16,203 nucleotides of DNA, from the NCBI GenBank assembly GCA_946624395.1, contig CAMORY010000122.1, forward strand, positions 1 through 16,203. Reading direction: 5' to 3'. This DNA is from an uncultured Clostridia bacterium (lineage in GTDB: Bacteria > Bacillota > Clostridia > Christensenellales > Borkfalkiaceae). Positions 6,512-13,944 of the stretch are shown here, piece after piece. The notes beneath the pieces are model-generated. The model was not told the DNA's origin, searched no databases, and saw only the letters and a list, made by a program, of their open reading frames with translations. Both the position numbers and the translations under genes were made by a program. Numbering within the stretch: position 1 is the first letter of the stretch; each line of letters starts with the position of its first letter.

Positions 6512-6937
6512 ATGTGGGTGTATATTTGGCTCGGTATTACGGCGGCCGCGCTCGTTATTGAATTTTTAACGACCGAAATGGTTTCCGTGTGGTTTGCGGG
6601 CGGCGGCGTTGTCGCTATGCTGCTTGCGGGCGTGGGGCTCGGTTGGTATTTTCACGTTCCCGCGTTTATAGTGGTATCGTTCGTGCTGATGCTTTGTTTC
6701 AGGCGACTGGTTATGAAAAAACTCGATAAAGGGGACGTTAAAACCAACGCGGATTCCGTTATCGGCAAAGACTTCGAACTGCTTTCCGATATCGGCTTTA
6801 ATAAAGCGGGTTCTATCAAGGTAAACGGCGTTGTCTGGACGGCAATCGCCGAAGATGAGAAGACGGAGATTCCCGCGGGAACTATCGTCGTTGTCCAAAG
6901 AATAGAAGGAAATAAATATATTGTAAAGGAGAAATAA
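6512..6937 (+). CDS. NfeD-like membrane protein with C-terminal OB fold
   Basis: A 141-residue protein with three hydrophobic segments (about 3-20, 24-44, 47-63), then a short basic turn (RRLVMKKLDKG). A beta-rich cytoplasmic domain (about 80-140) follows with the NfeD pattern G-x-NKAGSIKVNGVVWTA and EIPAGTIVVVQRIEGNKYIV. This is the short NfeD form, which lacks the serine protease part of long NfeD. Such proteins pair with SPFH/stomatin proteins in membrane microdomains. The next gene is exactly such a partner, 2 bp downstream. TAGGGGGA at 6497-6504 is the ribosome binding site. A weak promoter-like pair (TTGCGT 6466, TATAAC 6488) precedes it, so it may be transcribed from parB or on its own. 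The biochemical role of this short form is not established. Confidence 0.85.
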   Translation: MWVYIWLGITAAALVIEFLTTEMVSVWFAGGGVVAMLLAGVGLGWYFHVPAFIVVSFVLMLCFRRLVMKKLDKGDVKTNADSVIGKDFELLSDIGFNKAGSIKVNGVVWTAIAEDEKTEIPAGTIVVVQRIEGNKYIVKEK

Positions 6938-6939
6938 TT

Positions 6940-7818
6940 ATGTCGTCAACTTTAATTGTTTTGATTGTTCTTGCCGCCATCGTGTTTATTATACTCGTTG
7001 CGTCGATTAAAATCGTACGCCAGTCCACGGCGGTAATAGTTGAAAGGCTCGGTAAATTCCATCGTCTTTTAAATACGGGTATTCATTTTATAATTCCGTT
7101 TATCGATAAAAGCGTGGGCGGACCGATATCTTTGAAAGAACGCGTGGCAGACTTTGCTCCGCAACCCGTTATCACTAAAGATAACGTTACTATGCAGATA
7201 GATACAGTCGTGTACTATCAGGTAACCGACGCAAAACTGTTCACGTACGGCGTGGAAAACCCCATTAAAGCGATAGAAAATCTTACCGCAACTACGCTCC
7301 GAAACCTTGTCGGCGAGTTGGAACTCGACGGCACGCTTACTTCGAGAGATACGGTAAACAGCAAAATGCGTATAATTTTAGACGAAGCGACAGACCCTTG
7401 GGGCATTAAAATCAACCGTGTGGAACTTAAAAACATTTTGCCGCCCAAAGATATTCAGCAGGCGATGGAAAAGCAGATGCGCGCAGAACGCGAACGCCGC
7501 GAATCCATTTTGAAAGCCGAAGGCGAAAAGCGCAGTAATATTCTCGTTGCGGAAGGCGAAAAAGAAGCGATGATTTTGCGTGCGGAAGCGAAGAAAGCGG
7601 CGGTTATTGCGGAGGCAGAAGGTACGGCGACCGCAATAAAGATGATAAATGACGCAAACCCCAACGCGGCTTACCTTACGCTTAAAGGCTACGACGCGTT
7701 AAAGGTTATGGCTGACGGGCAGGCGACCAAGATAATTGTGCCCAGCGAAATTCAGAACATTACGGGACTTTTGGCAAGCCTTAAAGCGGTTGTGGAGAAA
7801 GAAAAACCCGAAAAATAA
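6940..7818 (+). CDS. SPFH/Band 7 (stomatin/QmcA-like) membrane scaffold protein
   Basis: A 292-residue protein with an N-terminal membrane anchor (about 4-24), then an SPFH domain (about 25-185: VRQSTAVIVERLGKFHRLLN, then the segments TKDNVTMQIDTVVYYQV and ELDGTLTSRDTVNSKMR). A long charged coiled coil of RAE/AEGEK repeats (about 180-230) and the conserved end DANPNAAYLTLKGYDALKVM plus KIIVPSEIQ follow. The family oligomerises into membrane rings. In Escherichia coli its relatives HflK/HflC cage FtsH. AAAGGAG overlapping the end of the nfeD-like gene, with start and stop separated by 2 bp, indicates translational coupling. An intrinsic hairpin follows at 7829. Co-occurrence with ftsH four genes upstream suggests a functional link, which is inferred. 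Confidence 0.92.
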   Translation: MSSTLIVLIVLAAIVFIILVASIKIVRQSTAVIVERLGKFHRLLNTGIHFIIPFIDKSVGGPISLKERVADFAPQPVITKDNVTMQIDTVVYYQVTDAKLFTYGVENPIKAIENLTATTLRNLVGELELDGTLTSRDTVNSKMRIILDEATDPWGIKINRVELKNILPPKDIQQAMEKQMRAERERRESILKAEGEKRSNILVAEGEKEAMILRAEAKKAAVIAEAEGTATAIKMINDANPNAAYLTLKGYDALKVMADGQATKIIVPSEIQNITGLLASLKAVVEKEKPEK

Positions 7819-7828
7819 AGGCAGTTTG

Positions 7829-7868
7829 TTTTCCGCCCGCTAAAATTTATGCGGGCGGAAAAGTGTTT
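7829..7868 (+). terminator. GC-rich hairpin ending the ftsH-SPFH run
   Basis: TTTTCCGCCCGC (7829-7840) pairs perfectly with GCGGGCGGAAAA (7851-7862) around a 10-nt AT loop, 10 nt after the stop codon. Only a short T-run (7865-7868) follows, so termination may be partial. The right arm ends 11 nt before the start of the next gene. Confidence 0.65.
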
Positions 7869-7873
7869 TACTT

Positions 7874-9262
7874 ATGATAACTTTAACTAAACTCGACAAA
7901 AATATGGATATACTCCGCCCGTTTTTTTCTCGCTACGGCGGAGTTTTTAACGACTTGACGCTTGGCACGAAATATATGTGGGGCGACGAGTTCGGCATAG
8001 AATACGCAATCTTAAGCGACACGCTTATTATGCGTGAAACTTATACCGAGTACTCGTCGTTTTATTATCCTATGGGGGAAAACGTAAATGGCGCGCTTTC
8101 CGCTATAGAAGAATACTGCAAGGGAACGGGCGCGGATATGGTTTTCCGTTGCCTTAACGAAAAGCAAGCGCAAGAACTTTCCGAAAGGTACACGGGGGCA
8201 AAAATCAACAATCTTCGCGACTGGAGCGACTATATTTACCCCGCGGAGCAGTTTAAAACCTACGCGGGCAAAAAACTTTCGGGGCAAAGAAACCACGTAA
8301 ATAAATTTAAAAAACTTTATTCCGACTATAAAGTCAATTTTATAACGGAAACGGATATTCCGCGTATAAAAGAGTTTTTGAAAGAGTACGAAGCGGAAAA
8401 CGTTCTGGAAGGCTGGGCAAAAGACGAAGAGCCCCGCGTATATACTCTTTTAGATAATATGGACTATCTTGAACAGTTCGGGATATTTATAACGGTGGGC
8501 GGTAAAATCGTTTCGCTATCTATCGGGGAGATAAAAGGGCAAACCCTTTTCGTGCACGTGGAAAAGGGGTTAAAGGAGTATGTCGGCGTGTACCCTTTGA
8601 CCGCGCAGGAATTTGCCAAGGCGTTCGCGGTGGACGGTATAAAATTTATCAACCGAGAAGAAGACTGTGGAGATTTGGGACTTCGCACTTCTAAAACGCA
8701 GTATCATCCGTCGGAAATAAAGCCGAAAATTTATCTTACCGCTAATCACTCTTTCGGTTTAATAACTCCGCCCGTATATTTTAAAACGGACAGGCTGGAG
8801 ATTACCGATATTTCCGAAAAGGATAAAGCCGTTTACGCAAAACTGTATACGGACGATAAGGTAAACGAGTTTTACGGGTACGACTATAGGCAGGACTTGG
8901 GAGAAAACACGCCAGACGGCGACTACTTTTTTAAGTTTATGCAATCGCTTAAAAATAAAAAGGAAGAATATTCGCTTGCCGTAAGAAAAAGCGGCGAAAT
9001 GATAGGGGAAATAGTCTTTTATAATTTCGGATATTTTGGGGAAACGGAAATAGGTTTCAGGTTTTTTACCGAGTATCAAGGTCGGGGCTATGCTTTTGAG
9101 AGTGTAAAAGCGGCGATGGAGTACGCTTTTAACGTGGGATTTAGGAAAATAAAGAGCAGGCATTTTAAAGAAAACGCCCGCTCTGAAAAACTGATATCAA
9201 AATTAGGTTTCGTTTTCACGCAAGAAAGCGCAACGCACAAGTTTTACGAATTGAAAAAGTAA
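7874..9262 (+). CDS. DUF2156 (LPG-synthase-like) and GNAT acetyltransferase fusion
   Basis: The protein has 462 residues in two parts. Residues about 1-295 match the DUF2156 family, the acyltransferase-like domain related to the catalytic part of phosphatidylglycerol lysyltransferase (MprF) and FemX-type aminoacyl transferases: DLTLGTKYMWGDEF near the start, KLSGQRNHVNKFKK (about 134-147), GIFITVGGKIVSLSIGE (about 202-218), and INREEDCGDLGLRTSKTQYHP (about 259-279). Residues about 300-462 are a RimJ/RimL-type GNAT domain (PVYFKTDRLEITDISEKD, acetyl-CoA loop YQGRGYA at 401-407, terminal NARSEKLISKLGF). The substrate is unknown. The DUF2156 half may aminoacylate a lipid or peptide, and the GNAT half probably acetylates an amine. 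No clear Shine-Dalgarno sequence precedes ATG at 7874. The gene converges on coaE with only 6 bp between. A possible weak terminator on this strand (ACGGCG 9294-9299, CGCCGT 9319-9324, then TTTTTT) lies inside the coaE 3' end. Confidence 0.85.
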   Translation: MITLTKLDKNMDILRPFFSRYGGVFNDLTLGTKYMWGDEFGIEYAILSDTLIMRETYTEYSSFYYPMGENVNGALSAIEEYCKGTGADMVFRCLNEKQAQELSERYTGAKINNLRDWSDYIYPAEQFKTYAGKKLSGQRNHVNKFKKLYSDYKVNFITETDIPRIKEFLKEYEAENVLEGWAKDEEPRVYTLLDNMDYLEQFGIFITVGGKIVSLSIGEIKGQTLFVHVEKGLKEYVGVYPLTAQEFAKAFAVDGIKFINREEDCGDLGLRTSKTQYHPSEIKPKIYLTANHSFGLITPPVYFKTDRLEITDISEKDKAVYAKLYTDDKVNEFYGYDYRQDLGENTPDGDYFFKFMQSLKNKKEEYSLAVRKSGEMIGEIVFYNFGYFGETEIGFRFFTEYQGRGYAFESVKAAMEYAFNVGFRKIKSRHFKENARSEKLISKLGFVFTQESATHKFYELKK

Positions 9263-9268
9263 AAACTA

Positions 9269-9841
9269 TTAAATTTCTTTAACGGCTTTTATAACGGCGG
9301 CGGCAAGGGCAGACACTTCGCCGTCGTTTTTTATTACCGTATATGCGGAAAGGTCTTTTTTATCGTAATCGAATTGTGCGTTTATCCGCGCCGCAATTTC
9401 TTCTTCCGAAAGATTAGAACGGCTTTTAACCGCGGCTATGCGCGCCGCTTTTTCGCGGGTTATTACGATAACTTTATCGAAAACGTTTTGCAAATCGTTC
9501 TCGAATAAAAGCGGCACTTCGACAATCACCGTGCCTTTGATTTTTTTCGCCCGCGCCATCGCTATTTTAAACGTTTCTTTGGTTAAGTAGTCGGTTAAAA
9601 ACGCGTACTTTTCTTTGTCCGAAAATATTATGCGCGAAATTTCTTTTTTATCGGCTTTAAGGAATAATTTGCCCGTTATCGCGGACGGAAACTCTGCCCG
9701 CAGTTTTTTAAGCGTACTGCGGCGGTTATAGAGCGCGCGCGTTATGTCGTCGCAACTTATCGTTTTATATCCGTTTTTCTTCAAAGCGTCAAGCGCCGCG
9801 GATTTACCGCTGCCTATTCCGCCCGTTAAACCTATCAACAT
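9269..9841 (-). CDS. coaE: Dephospho-CoA kinase
   Basis: This 190-residue kinase carries out the last step of coenzyme A synthesis, phosphorylating the 3'-hydroxyl of dephospho-CoA with ATP. The P-loop GGIGSGKS is at residues 7-14. It is followed by the CoA-binding region (SCDDITRALY near 29-38) and the lid and core motifs VIVEVPLLFEND and KVIVITREKAARIAAVKSR. Length is normal. It starts 11 bp after the polA stop, with AAGGTAG as ribosome binding site, so the two are cotranscribed. In Bacillus subtilis mutM lies between polA and coaE. It is absent here. No independent terminator was seen in the 6-bp gap to the convergent gene. Confidence 0.95.
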   Translation of the reverse strand: MLIGLTGGIGSGKSAALDALKKNGYKTISCDDITRALYNRRSTLKKLRAEFPSAITGKLFLKADKKEISRIIFSDKEKYAFLTDYLTKETFKIAMARAKKIKGTVIVEVPLLFENDLQNVFDKVIVITREKAARIAAVKSRSNLSEEEIAARINAQFDYDKKDLSAYTVIKNDGEVSALAAAVIKAVKEI

Positions 9842-9852
9842 TTTCTACCTTT

Positions 9853-12408
9853 TTATTTAGCGTCGAACCACGTTTTGCCGCTGCCTACCGAAACTGTGAG
9901 CGGCACGGCAAGTTTTGCCGCGTTTTCCATCTCTTCGACGAGAATTTTTTGCACTTGATTTTTTTCCGAAATAAAAGCGTCGATTATAAGTTCGTCGTGT
10001 ATCTGTAAAATTAGTTCGGATTTTAAGTGTTCTTTTTTCAGCCTATTATAAACGCCGAGCATCGCAAGTTTTATTATGTCCGCGGAAGAACCCTGCAAGG
10101 GCATATTCATTGCGGCGCGTTCACCGAAACTGCGCAGGGCAAAGTTTGAAGAGTGTATTTCGCGGATATAACGCCTGCGTCCAAGCATAGTTATCGAATA
10201 GCCCGTCTGCTTTGCGAACTCCACGTTTTTATTCATATACTCTTTGACTTCGGGGTACTCTTTAAAGTACGCGTCAATGTAGCCCTTTGCCTTGTACGGC
10301 GGGATTTTAAGATTCTTTGCAAGCCCGAATTCGCTTATCCCGTAAATTATGCCGAAGTTTACCGCCTTAGCGCTCGTCCGCATCTCGCGCGAAACGTCTT
10401 CTAATTTTACGCCGAACACTTTAGCGGCGGTCGCCGCGTGTATATCTTTATCCGAATTAAAGGCGTCTATAAGCCCTTTGCATCCGGAAAACGCCGCGAG
10501 TAGCCGTAGTTCTATCTGTGAATAGTCGGCGCTTATTAAAATTCTGTCTTCGGACTTCGGCACGAAAAACTTTCTCAGTTCCCGCCCTTCTTCGTCGCGT
10601 ACGGGTATATTCTGCAAGTTGGGTTCTTTAGAAGAAAGTCTGCCCGTCGCCGTCGTCGTCTGGTTAAAAGAAGTGTGTATAAGCCCCGTCGCGCGGTCGA
10701 TAAGCGGCTTAAATCCTTCTACGTAGGTGGAGTTAAGTTTCTGTACTTTGCGGTAATTCAATATAAGCGGCACTATGGGGTGCGCGGACTCTAACGCTTC
10801 TAACACGTCCGCACCCGTAGAATAGCCCGTCTTGGTCTTTTTGCCTTTGCCTATTTTCAGTTTGTCGAACAACACTTCGCCGAGTTGACGGGGCGAATTG
10901 ACGTTTAATGTTTCGTCGCCCGCATATGCGCGGATTTGTTTTTCGTATTCGGCGGCAATTTTACTGTACTTTTCGCCCGTTTGGTTCAGCGCGTAAAAGT
11001 CAACCTTAAAGCCGGAGTTTTCCATAGCGTAAAGAACGTCAGATAGCGGCAGTTCCACGTCGGTATAGAGTTTTAAAACTTCTTCGCTTTCGAGTTTTTT
11101 AGAAAGCGTTTCGCTTATCGCAAAAATTGCGCTTGCGGGCGTTTTTAAGTCGTAGCCGTATTCTTCTATTACTTCAAAAAGTGTTTCCGCCTTGCCCGTA
11201 AAGTCGGTAAGGTATTTCATTATCGAAACGTCGTCTACCGCCGCGGTAAGTTCTATATTGTATCCGTAAAGCAGGTGCTTTAACTCTTTTTTATCGAACG
11301 CTATAAGTTTTTTGTCGCCGCTAAATAGTTCTTTTACGCCGTCTAAAACTGCGGAAAGGGAAAACCCGTCGCCTAAAAGCGTTTGGTTTATATTATAAAC
11401 GTATTCGGTTTTTCCGTCCGAAAGGTTTACCGCCGTTTTAGAAAAGCAAACGGCGACTTTTTCTGCGGCGCTTATAAATTGCGGGAGTGCGGGCGTTTTC
11501 GCAACCACTATCGTCGGCGCAAACGGTTTCGCCGTTTGCGTTGCGGCGTCTGCGCTTTCAAACAGTTCCGCTTTTTGGTATAGTGATTTAAATTCTAATG
11601 CCACGAATTTGGTTTTTACGTCTTGGGAAAAGGTGTTCGGTACGCGCAAATCTTCGAGAGTAAACGGCAAATCGCAATTTATGTCAATCGTTGCAAGAGT
11701 GTAGGAAAGGTAGGCTGTTTCTTTTTCGGCGGCGAGTTTTTCTTTTAATTTTCCGCTTATATCGTCGATATTTTGGTACACCCCGTCGAGCGAGCCGTAT
11801 TTTTCAAGCAGCGTCTTCGCGGTCTTTTCGCCTATGCCGGAAACACCGGGGATATTGTCCGAAGCGTCGCCCATAAGTGCTTTTAAGTCTACTATCTGTG
11901 CGGGGGAAAGCCCCGTCTTTTCCTTAAAGTTATCCAGGGTTAAAACGTCCACGTCGGTTATGCCGCGCTTGGTAAAATGCACTTCGGTAGTGCCGTCGAC
12001 AAGTTGAAAGGAATCCCTGTCGCCCGTAATTATTACGGACTGTACGTCGGGGTTTTTGGCAAGCGTGCCGATAATATCGTCCGCTTCAAACCCTTCTTTT
12101 TCCACGATACGGATATTCATAAGGGATAAAACTTCTTTTAACAAAGGTATCTGCGGGCGCAACTCTTCGGGCATGGGCTTACGCGTTGCCTTGTAGCCGT
12201 CGTACATTTTGTGGCGGAAGGTCGGGGCTTTCAAATCGAAAGCGACCGCGGCATATTCGGGTTTTAATTCGGACAGGGTTTTTATAAACATAGTCAAAAA
12301 CCCGAAAACGCCGTTTGTGTAAATTCCGTCCTTGGTTGAAAGAAGCGGCATAGCGTAAAACGCGCGGTTTATTAAACTGTTGCCGTCAATAAGCACTAAT
12401 TTTTCCAT
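9853..12408 (-). CDS. polA: DNA polymerase I, with degenerate 3'-5' exonuclease domain
   Basis: An 851-residue family A polymerase for Okazaki fragment processing and repair. The N-terminal 5' nuclease (1-290) keeps its metal ligands: D8 (LIDGNSL), D58 (AFD), E108/D110/D111 (EADDIIG), D130/D132 (TGDRD), D181/D184 (GDASDN), then the helix-hairpin-helix GVSGIGEKTAKTLL. The middle domain (about 300-455) keeps the fold but lacks the FDTETD-type exo I motif (VAVCFSK stands there), so proofreading is probably absent, as in Bacillus Pol I. The polymerase domain has motif A DYSQIELR (D628), motif B with R677, K681, F685 and Y689 in RTSAKAVNFGIIYG, and motif C QIHDE (H804, D805, E806). F685 is the residue that discriminates against dideoxynucleotides. 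AGGGGG (12412-12417) precedes ATG by 3 nt. It is first gene of a polA-coaE operon. Confidence 0.97.
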   Translation of the reverse strand: MEKLVLIDGNSLINRAFYAMPLLSTKDGIYTNGVFGFLTMFIKTLSELKPEYAAVAFDLKAPTFRHKMYDGYKATRKPMPEELRPQIPLLKEVLSLMNIRIVEKEGFEADDIIGTLAKNPDVQSVIITGDRDSFQLVDGTTEVHFTKRGITDVDVLTLDNFKEKTGLSPAQIVDLKALMGDASDNIPGVSGIGEKTAKTLLEKYGSLDGVYQNIDDISGKLKEKLAAEKETAYLSYTLATIDINCDLPFTLEDLRVPNTFSQDVKTKFVALEFKSLYQKAELFESADAATQTAKPFAPTIVVAKTPALPQFISAAEKVAVCFSKTAVNLSDGKTEYVYNINQTLLGDGFSLSAVLDGVKELFSGDKKLIAFDKKELKHLLYGYNIELTAAVDDVSIMKYLTDFTGKAETLFEVIEEYGYDLKTPASAIFAISETLSKKLESEEVLKLYTDVELPLSDVLYAMENSGFKVDFYALNQTGEKYSKIAAEYEKQIRAYAGDETLNVNSPRQLGEVLFDKLKIGKGKKTKTGYSTGADVLEALESAHPIVPLILNYRKVQKLNSTYVEGFKPLIDRATGLIHTSFNQTTTATGRLSSKEPNLQNIPVRDEEGRELRKFFVPKSEDRILISADYSQIELRLLAAFSGCKGLIDAFNSDKDIHAATAAKVFGVKLEDVSREMRTSAKAVNFGIIYGISEFGLAKNLKIPPYKAKGYIDAYFKEYPEVKEYMNKNVEFAKQTGYSITMLGRRRYIREIHSSNFALRSFGERAAMNMPLQGSSADIIKLAMLGVYNRLKKEHLKSELILQIHDELIIDAFISEKNQVQKILVEEMENAAKLAVPLTVSVGSGKTWFDAK

Positions 12409-12449
12409 AATCCCCCTAAATACGCTTGCGAAAACAAAAAAAGTGTGCT

Positions 12450-12455
12450 ATTATA
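12450..12455 (-). promoter_or_regulatory. Possible -10 element of the polA promoter
   Basis: On the minus strand TATAAT (12455-12450), within TGCTATATAAT, gives a start near 12443 and a leader of about 35 nt containing T7 and AGGGGG. No good -35 is visible at 17 nt (TATTTA). The same bases form a small dyad (TGCTAT 12446-12451, ATAGCA 12455-12460), and CGCTTGC 12423-12429 is complementary to 12458-12464, so a regulatory hairpin is an alternative reading. Confidence 0.4.
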
Positions 12456-12550
12456 TAGCAAGCGGAAAGAGATAAATACTCTATTTATAATAATTGTAGC
12501 ACAAAAACGATTAAAAATACAGATAATTTCCGCAAAAATCGAAATAAAAC

Positions 12551-12637
12551 GCCGAAGTGGTGAAATTGGCAGACGCGCCGGACTCAAAATCCGGTGGTAG
12601 CGATACCGTGCGGGTTCAAGTCCCGCCTTCGGCACCA
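12551..12637 (+). tRNA. tRNA-Leu (anticodon CAA)
   Basis: An 87-nt class II tRNA with encoded CCA. The acceptor stem GCCGAAG (12551-12557) pairs with CTTCGGC (12627-12633). Anticodon stem CCGGA/TCCGG encloses loop CTCAAAA with anticodon CAA at 12585-12587, reading UUG. The long variable arm GGTAGCGATACC (12596-12607) is diagnostic of Leu/Ser. T stem GCGGG/CCCGC encloses TTCAAGT. A 20-bp hairpin follows immediately. No convincing promoter was identified in the 142 bp before it. Confidence 0.97.
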
Positions 12638-12680
12638 ACAAAGACGGGGTAGGCTTTTGCCTACCCCGTCTTTGTTGGTT
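12635..12680 (+). terminator. Terminator hairpin overlapping the tRNA-Leu CCA end
   Basis: Positions 12635-12654 (starting with the CCA of the tRNA) pair perfectly with 12659-12678 around a TTTT loop: a 20-bp stem with GGGGTAGGC core. The T-rich TTTGTTGGTT at 12671-12680 is partly inside the stem, so termination probably occurs after the inner GC-rich part forms. Confidence 0.75.
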
Positions 12681-12769
12681 GTCAAAAAGCAGGTGCGGGG
12701 CTTGAACGGGTTGATATAAACAATATGTTTTTTTAAAATTATCGCTGTAAAAGCCACGTCTTATATTTA

Positions 12770-12835
12770 TGTTATTTTGTTGCATATTTTTGCAACGCAA
12801 CAAAATAACAATATTTTTGCAACGCACAAATATTG
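12770..12835. repeat. Composite direct and inverted repeats upstream of the AraC-family gene
   Basis: A 14-bp inverted repeat TGTTATTTTGTTGC (12770-12783) / complement (12797-12810) surrounds a 13-nt loop. ATATTTTTGCAACGCA occurs exactly twice, at 12784-12799 and 12811-12826. CAATATTT (12809-12816) is complementary to AAATATTG (12828-12835). Half-sites GTTGC/GCAAC occur at 12779-12783 (inverted), 12792-12796, 12797-12801 and 12819-12823. The block ends in the -35 of the promoter at 12833-12861, fitting an activator or repressor site. Confidence 0.7.
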
Positions 12836-12861
12836 CCATATGTGGCGTATTAGGTTATAAT
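12833..12861 (+). promoter_or_regulatory. Strong sigma-A promoter of the AraC-family gene
   Basis: TTGCCA (-35, 12833-12838; 5 of 6) and TATAAT (-10, 12856-12861; 6 of 6) are separated by exactly 17 nt. Transcription would start near 12868, giving a leader of about 76 nt to ATG at 12944. Confidence 0.75.
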
Positions 12862-12943
12862 TAAAATATAAGACCGTTATTTTTTGCGGAATTTCGGCGG
12901 AGGGCGAATAAAAAACAACAATCATACGGGGGAACTTTAAGTT

Positions 12944-13888
12944 ATGACGAAGGGAAAAAACACCAAACACAACAAACACAAAGCGCACGCGCACGTACGG
13001 CATGAAAGCGAAAGACACGTACAGAGCGTTATTAAAAACGCCGAAATGTTTTTTACGGCACTTCGTTTAAACGGCGACCTTACGGTGTATCAATACGGGC
13101 ATCACGAGTGTCAGAACGCCCACTACCACGGACCGAGCGAACGGGAATACTATTTGTTCCACTATATTGTAAAAGGTTGCGGCATATACAGAACGGAGAA
13201 CAAAGAGTACCATTTAAAAAGCGGCGAAGGGTTTTTGATAAAGCCCGGGGAAACAACGTTTTATCAGGCGGACGAAACCGACCCGTGGGAATATTATTTT
13301 GTAGCCTTTCACGGCACTATCGCTAAAAACGTCATTGCGGAAATAAATTTCGAAGACGGGTATATCTTCCGTTCGGAAAATCCCGAAACGATGGAGCGCT
13401 GTATAAAAAGTCTTTGTAAGCATTATCCGACGGGTATGCTGTGGGGCGAATACAAAGTGCTTGGGAAGTTTTACACCTTGCTTTCCGAAATGATAAAGGA
13501 AAAGGGTATAAGTTCTTCCGTGCAGCAGAGAAAGCAGAACCTGTCGGTGGTAAACAAAGCGCTTTCCTACATAAAAGAAAACATTTCTCAAGACGATTTG
13601 TCTGTGCAGGGCATAGCCGACCACATAAATCTCGACAGAACCAGCCTTTACAGAATATTCAAAAAGAAATTCAATATTTCGGTAGTAAGGTATATTAAAA
13701 ATCACCGTATGGACAGGGCGGCGGCGCTGCTTTCCGAAACTGCGCTTACCTGCCGCGAGATATGTGTTCGGGTTGGAATGCCCGAATATCCGAATTTTTG
13801 TAAAAGTTTCAAAGCATATTACGGATACTCGCCTATGGATTACCGTAAAACTTTCGGAACGGTCTACAAGAAGAAACATCATAAATAA
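12944..13888 (+). CDS. AraC-family transcriptional regulator with cupin sensor domain
   Basis: The protein has 314 residues. The C-terminal part (about 203-308) carries the two AraC helix-turn-helices: DDLSVQGIADHINLDRTSLYRIFKKKF, and CREICVRVGMPEYPNFCKSFKAYYGYSPMDYRK. Residues about 45-150 form an AraC-binding-type cupin (EREYYLFHYIVKGCGIYR, then LKSGEGFLIKPGE and DPWEYYFVAFHG), a layout usual for carbohydrate-responsive regulators. The first 25 residues are an unusual basic, histidine-rich tail (H9, H12, H15, H17, H20, H25). GGGGG at 12928-12932 is 11 nt from ATG, somewhat far; a later start would remove the tail. No sugar transport or hydrolase gene is adjacent, so the target is unknown. 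Autoregulation through the repeats at 12770-12835 is plausible. Confidence 0.92.
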   Translation: MTKGKNTKHNKHKAHAHVRHESERHVQSVIKNAEMFFTALRLNGDLTVYQYGHHECQNAHYHGPSEREYYLFHYIVKGCGIYRTENKEYHLKSGEGFLIKPGETTFYQADETDPWEYYFVAFHGTIAKNVIAEINFEDGYIFRSENPETMERCIKSLCKHYPTGMLWGEYKVLGKFYTLLSEMIKEKGISSSVQQRKQNLSVVNKALSYIKENISQDDLSVQGIADHINLDRTSLYRIFKKKFNISVVRYIKNHRMDRAAALLSETALTCREICVRVGMPEYPNFCKSFKAYYGYSPMDYRKTFGTVYKKKHHK

Positions 13889-13944
13889 ATTATGCTAAAC
13901 AGGTGAAAGGGAGAAAATTTAAAAAAATATCGTGAAAATTTTAA

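Noticed and set aside
9294..9332. Plus-strand terminator for the DUF2156-GNAT gene within the coaE 3' end
   Set aside because: The 6-bp stem with a 19-nt loop is weak despite the following T6. It is mentioned in the gene entry but not listed as a feature.
12690..12712. A stretch resembling an antisense tRNA T-arm and acceptor end (CCCGTTCAAGCCCCGC on the minus strand)
   Set aside because: No matching acceptor, D or anticodon arms exist nearby, the presumed T stem is imperfect, and no integrase or att duplication is present. It may be a decayed tRNA piece but cannot be supported.
12396..12839. A 147-codon open frame on the minus strand upstream of and overlapping the start of polA
   Set aside because: It runs antisense through tRNA-Leu and its terminator hairpin. 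The LVPKAGLEPARYRYHRILSPARLP-like translation (20-residue core from about 12630 down) is the well-known artefact of reading a tRNA-Leu backwards. It has no ribosome binding site.
13214..13882. A 222-codon open frame on the minus strand
   Set aside because: It is fully antisense to the AraC-family gene, whose domains are clear, and its translation shows no recognisable family.
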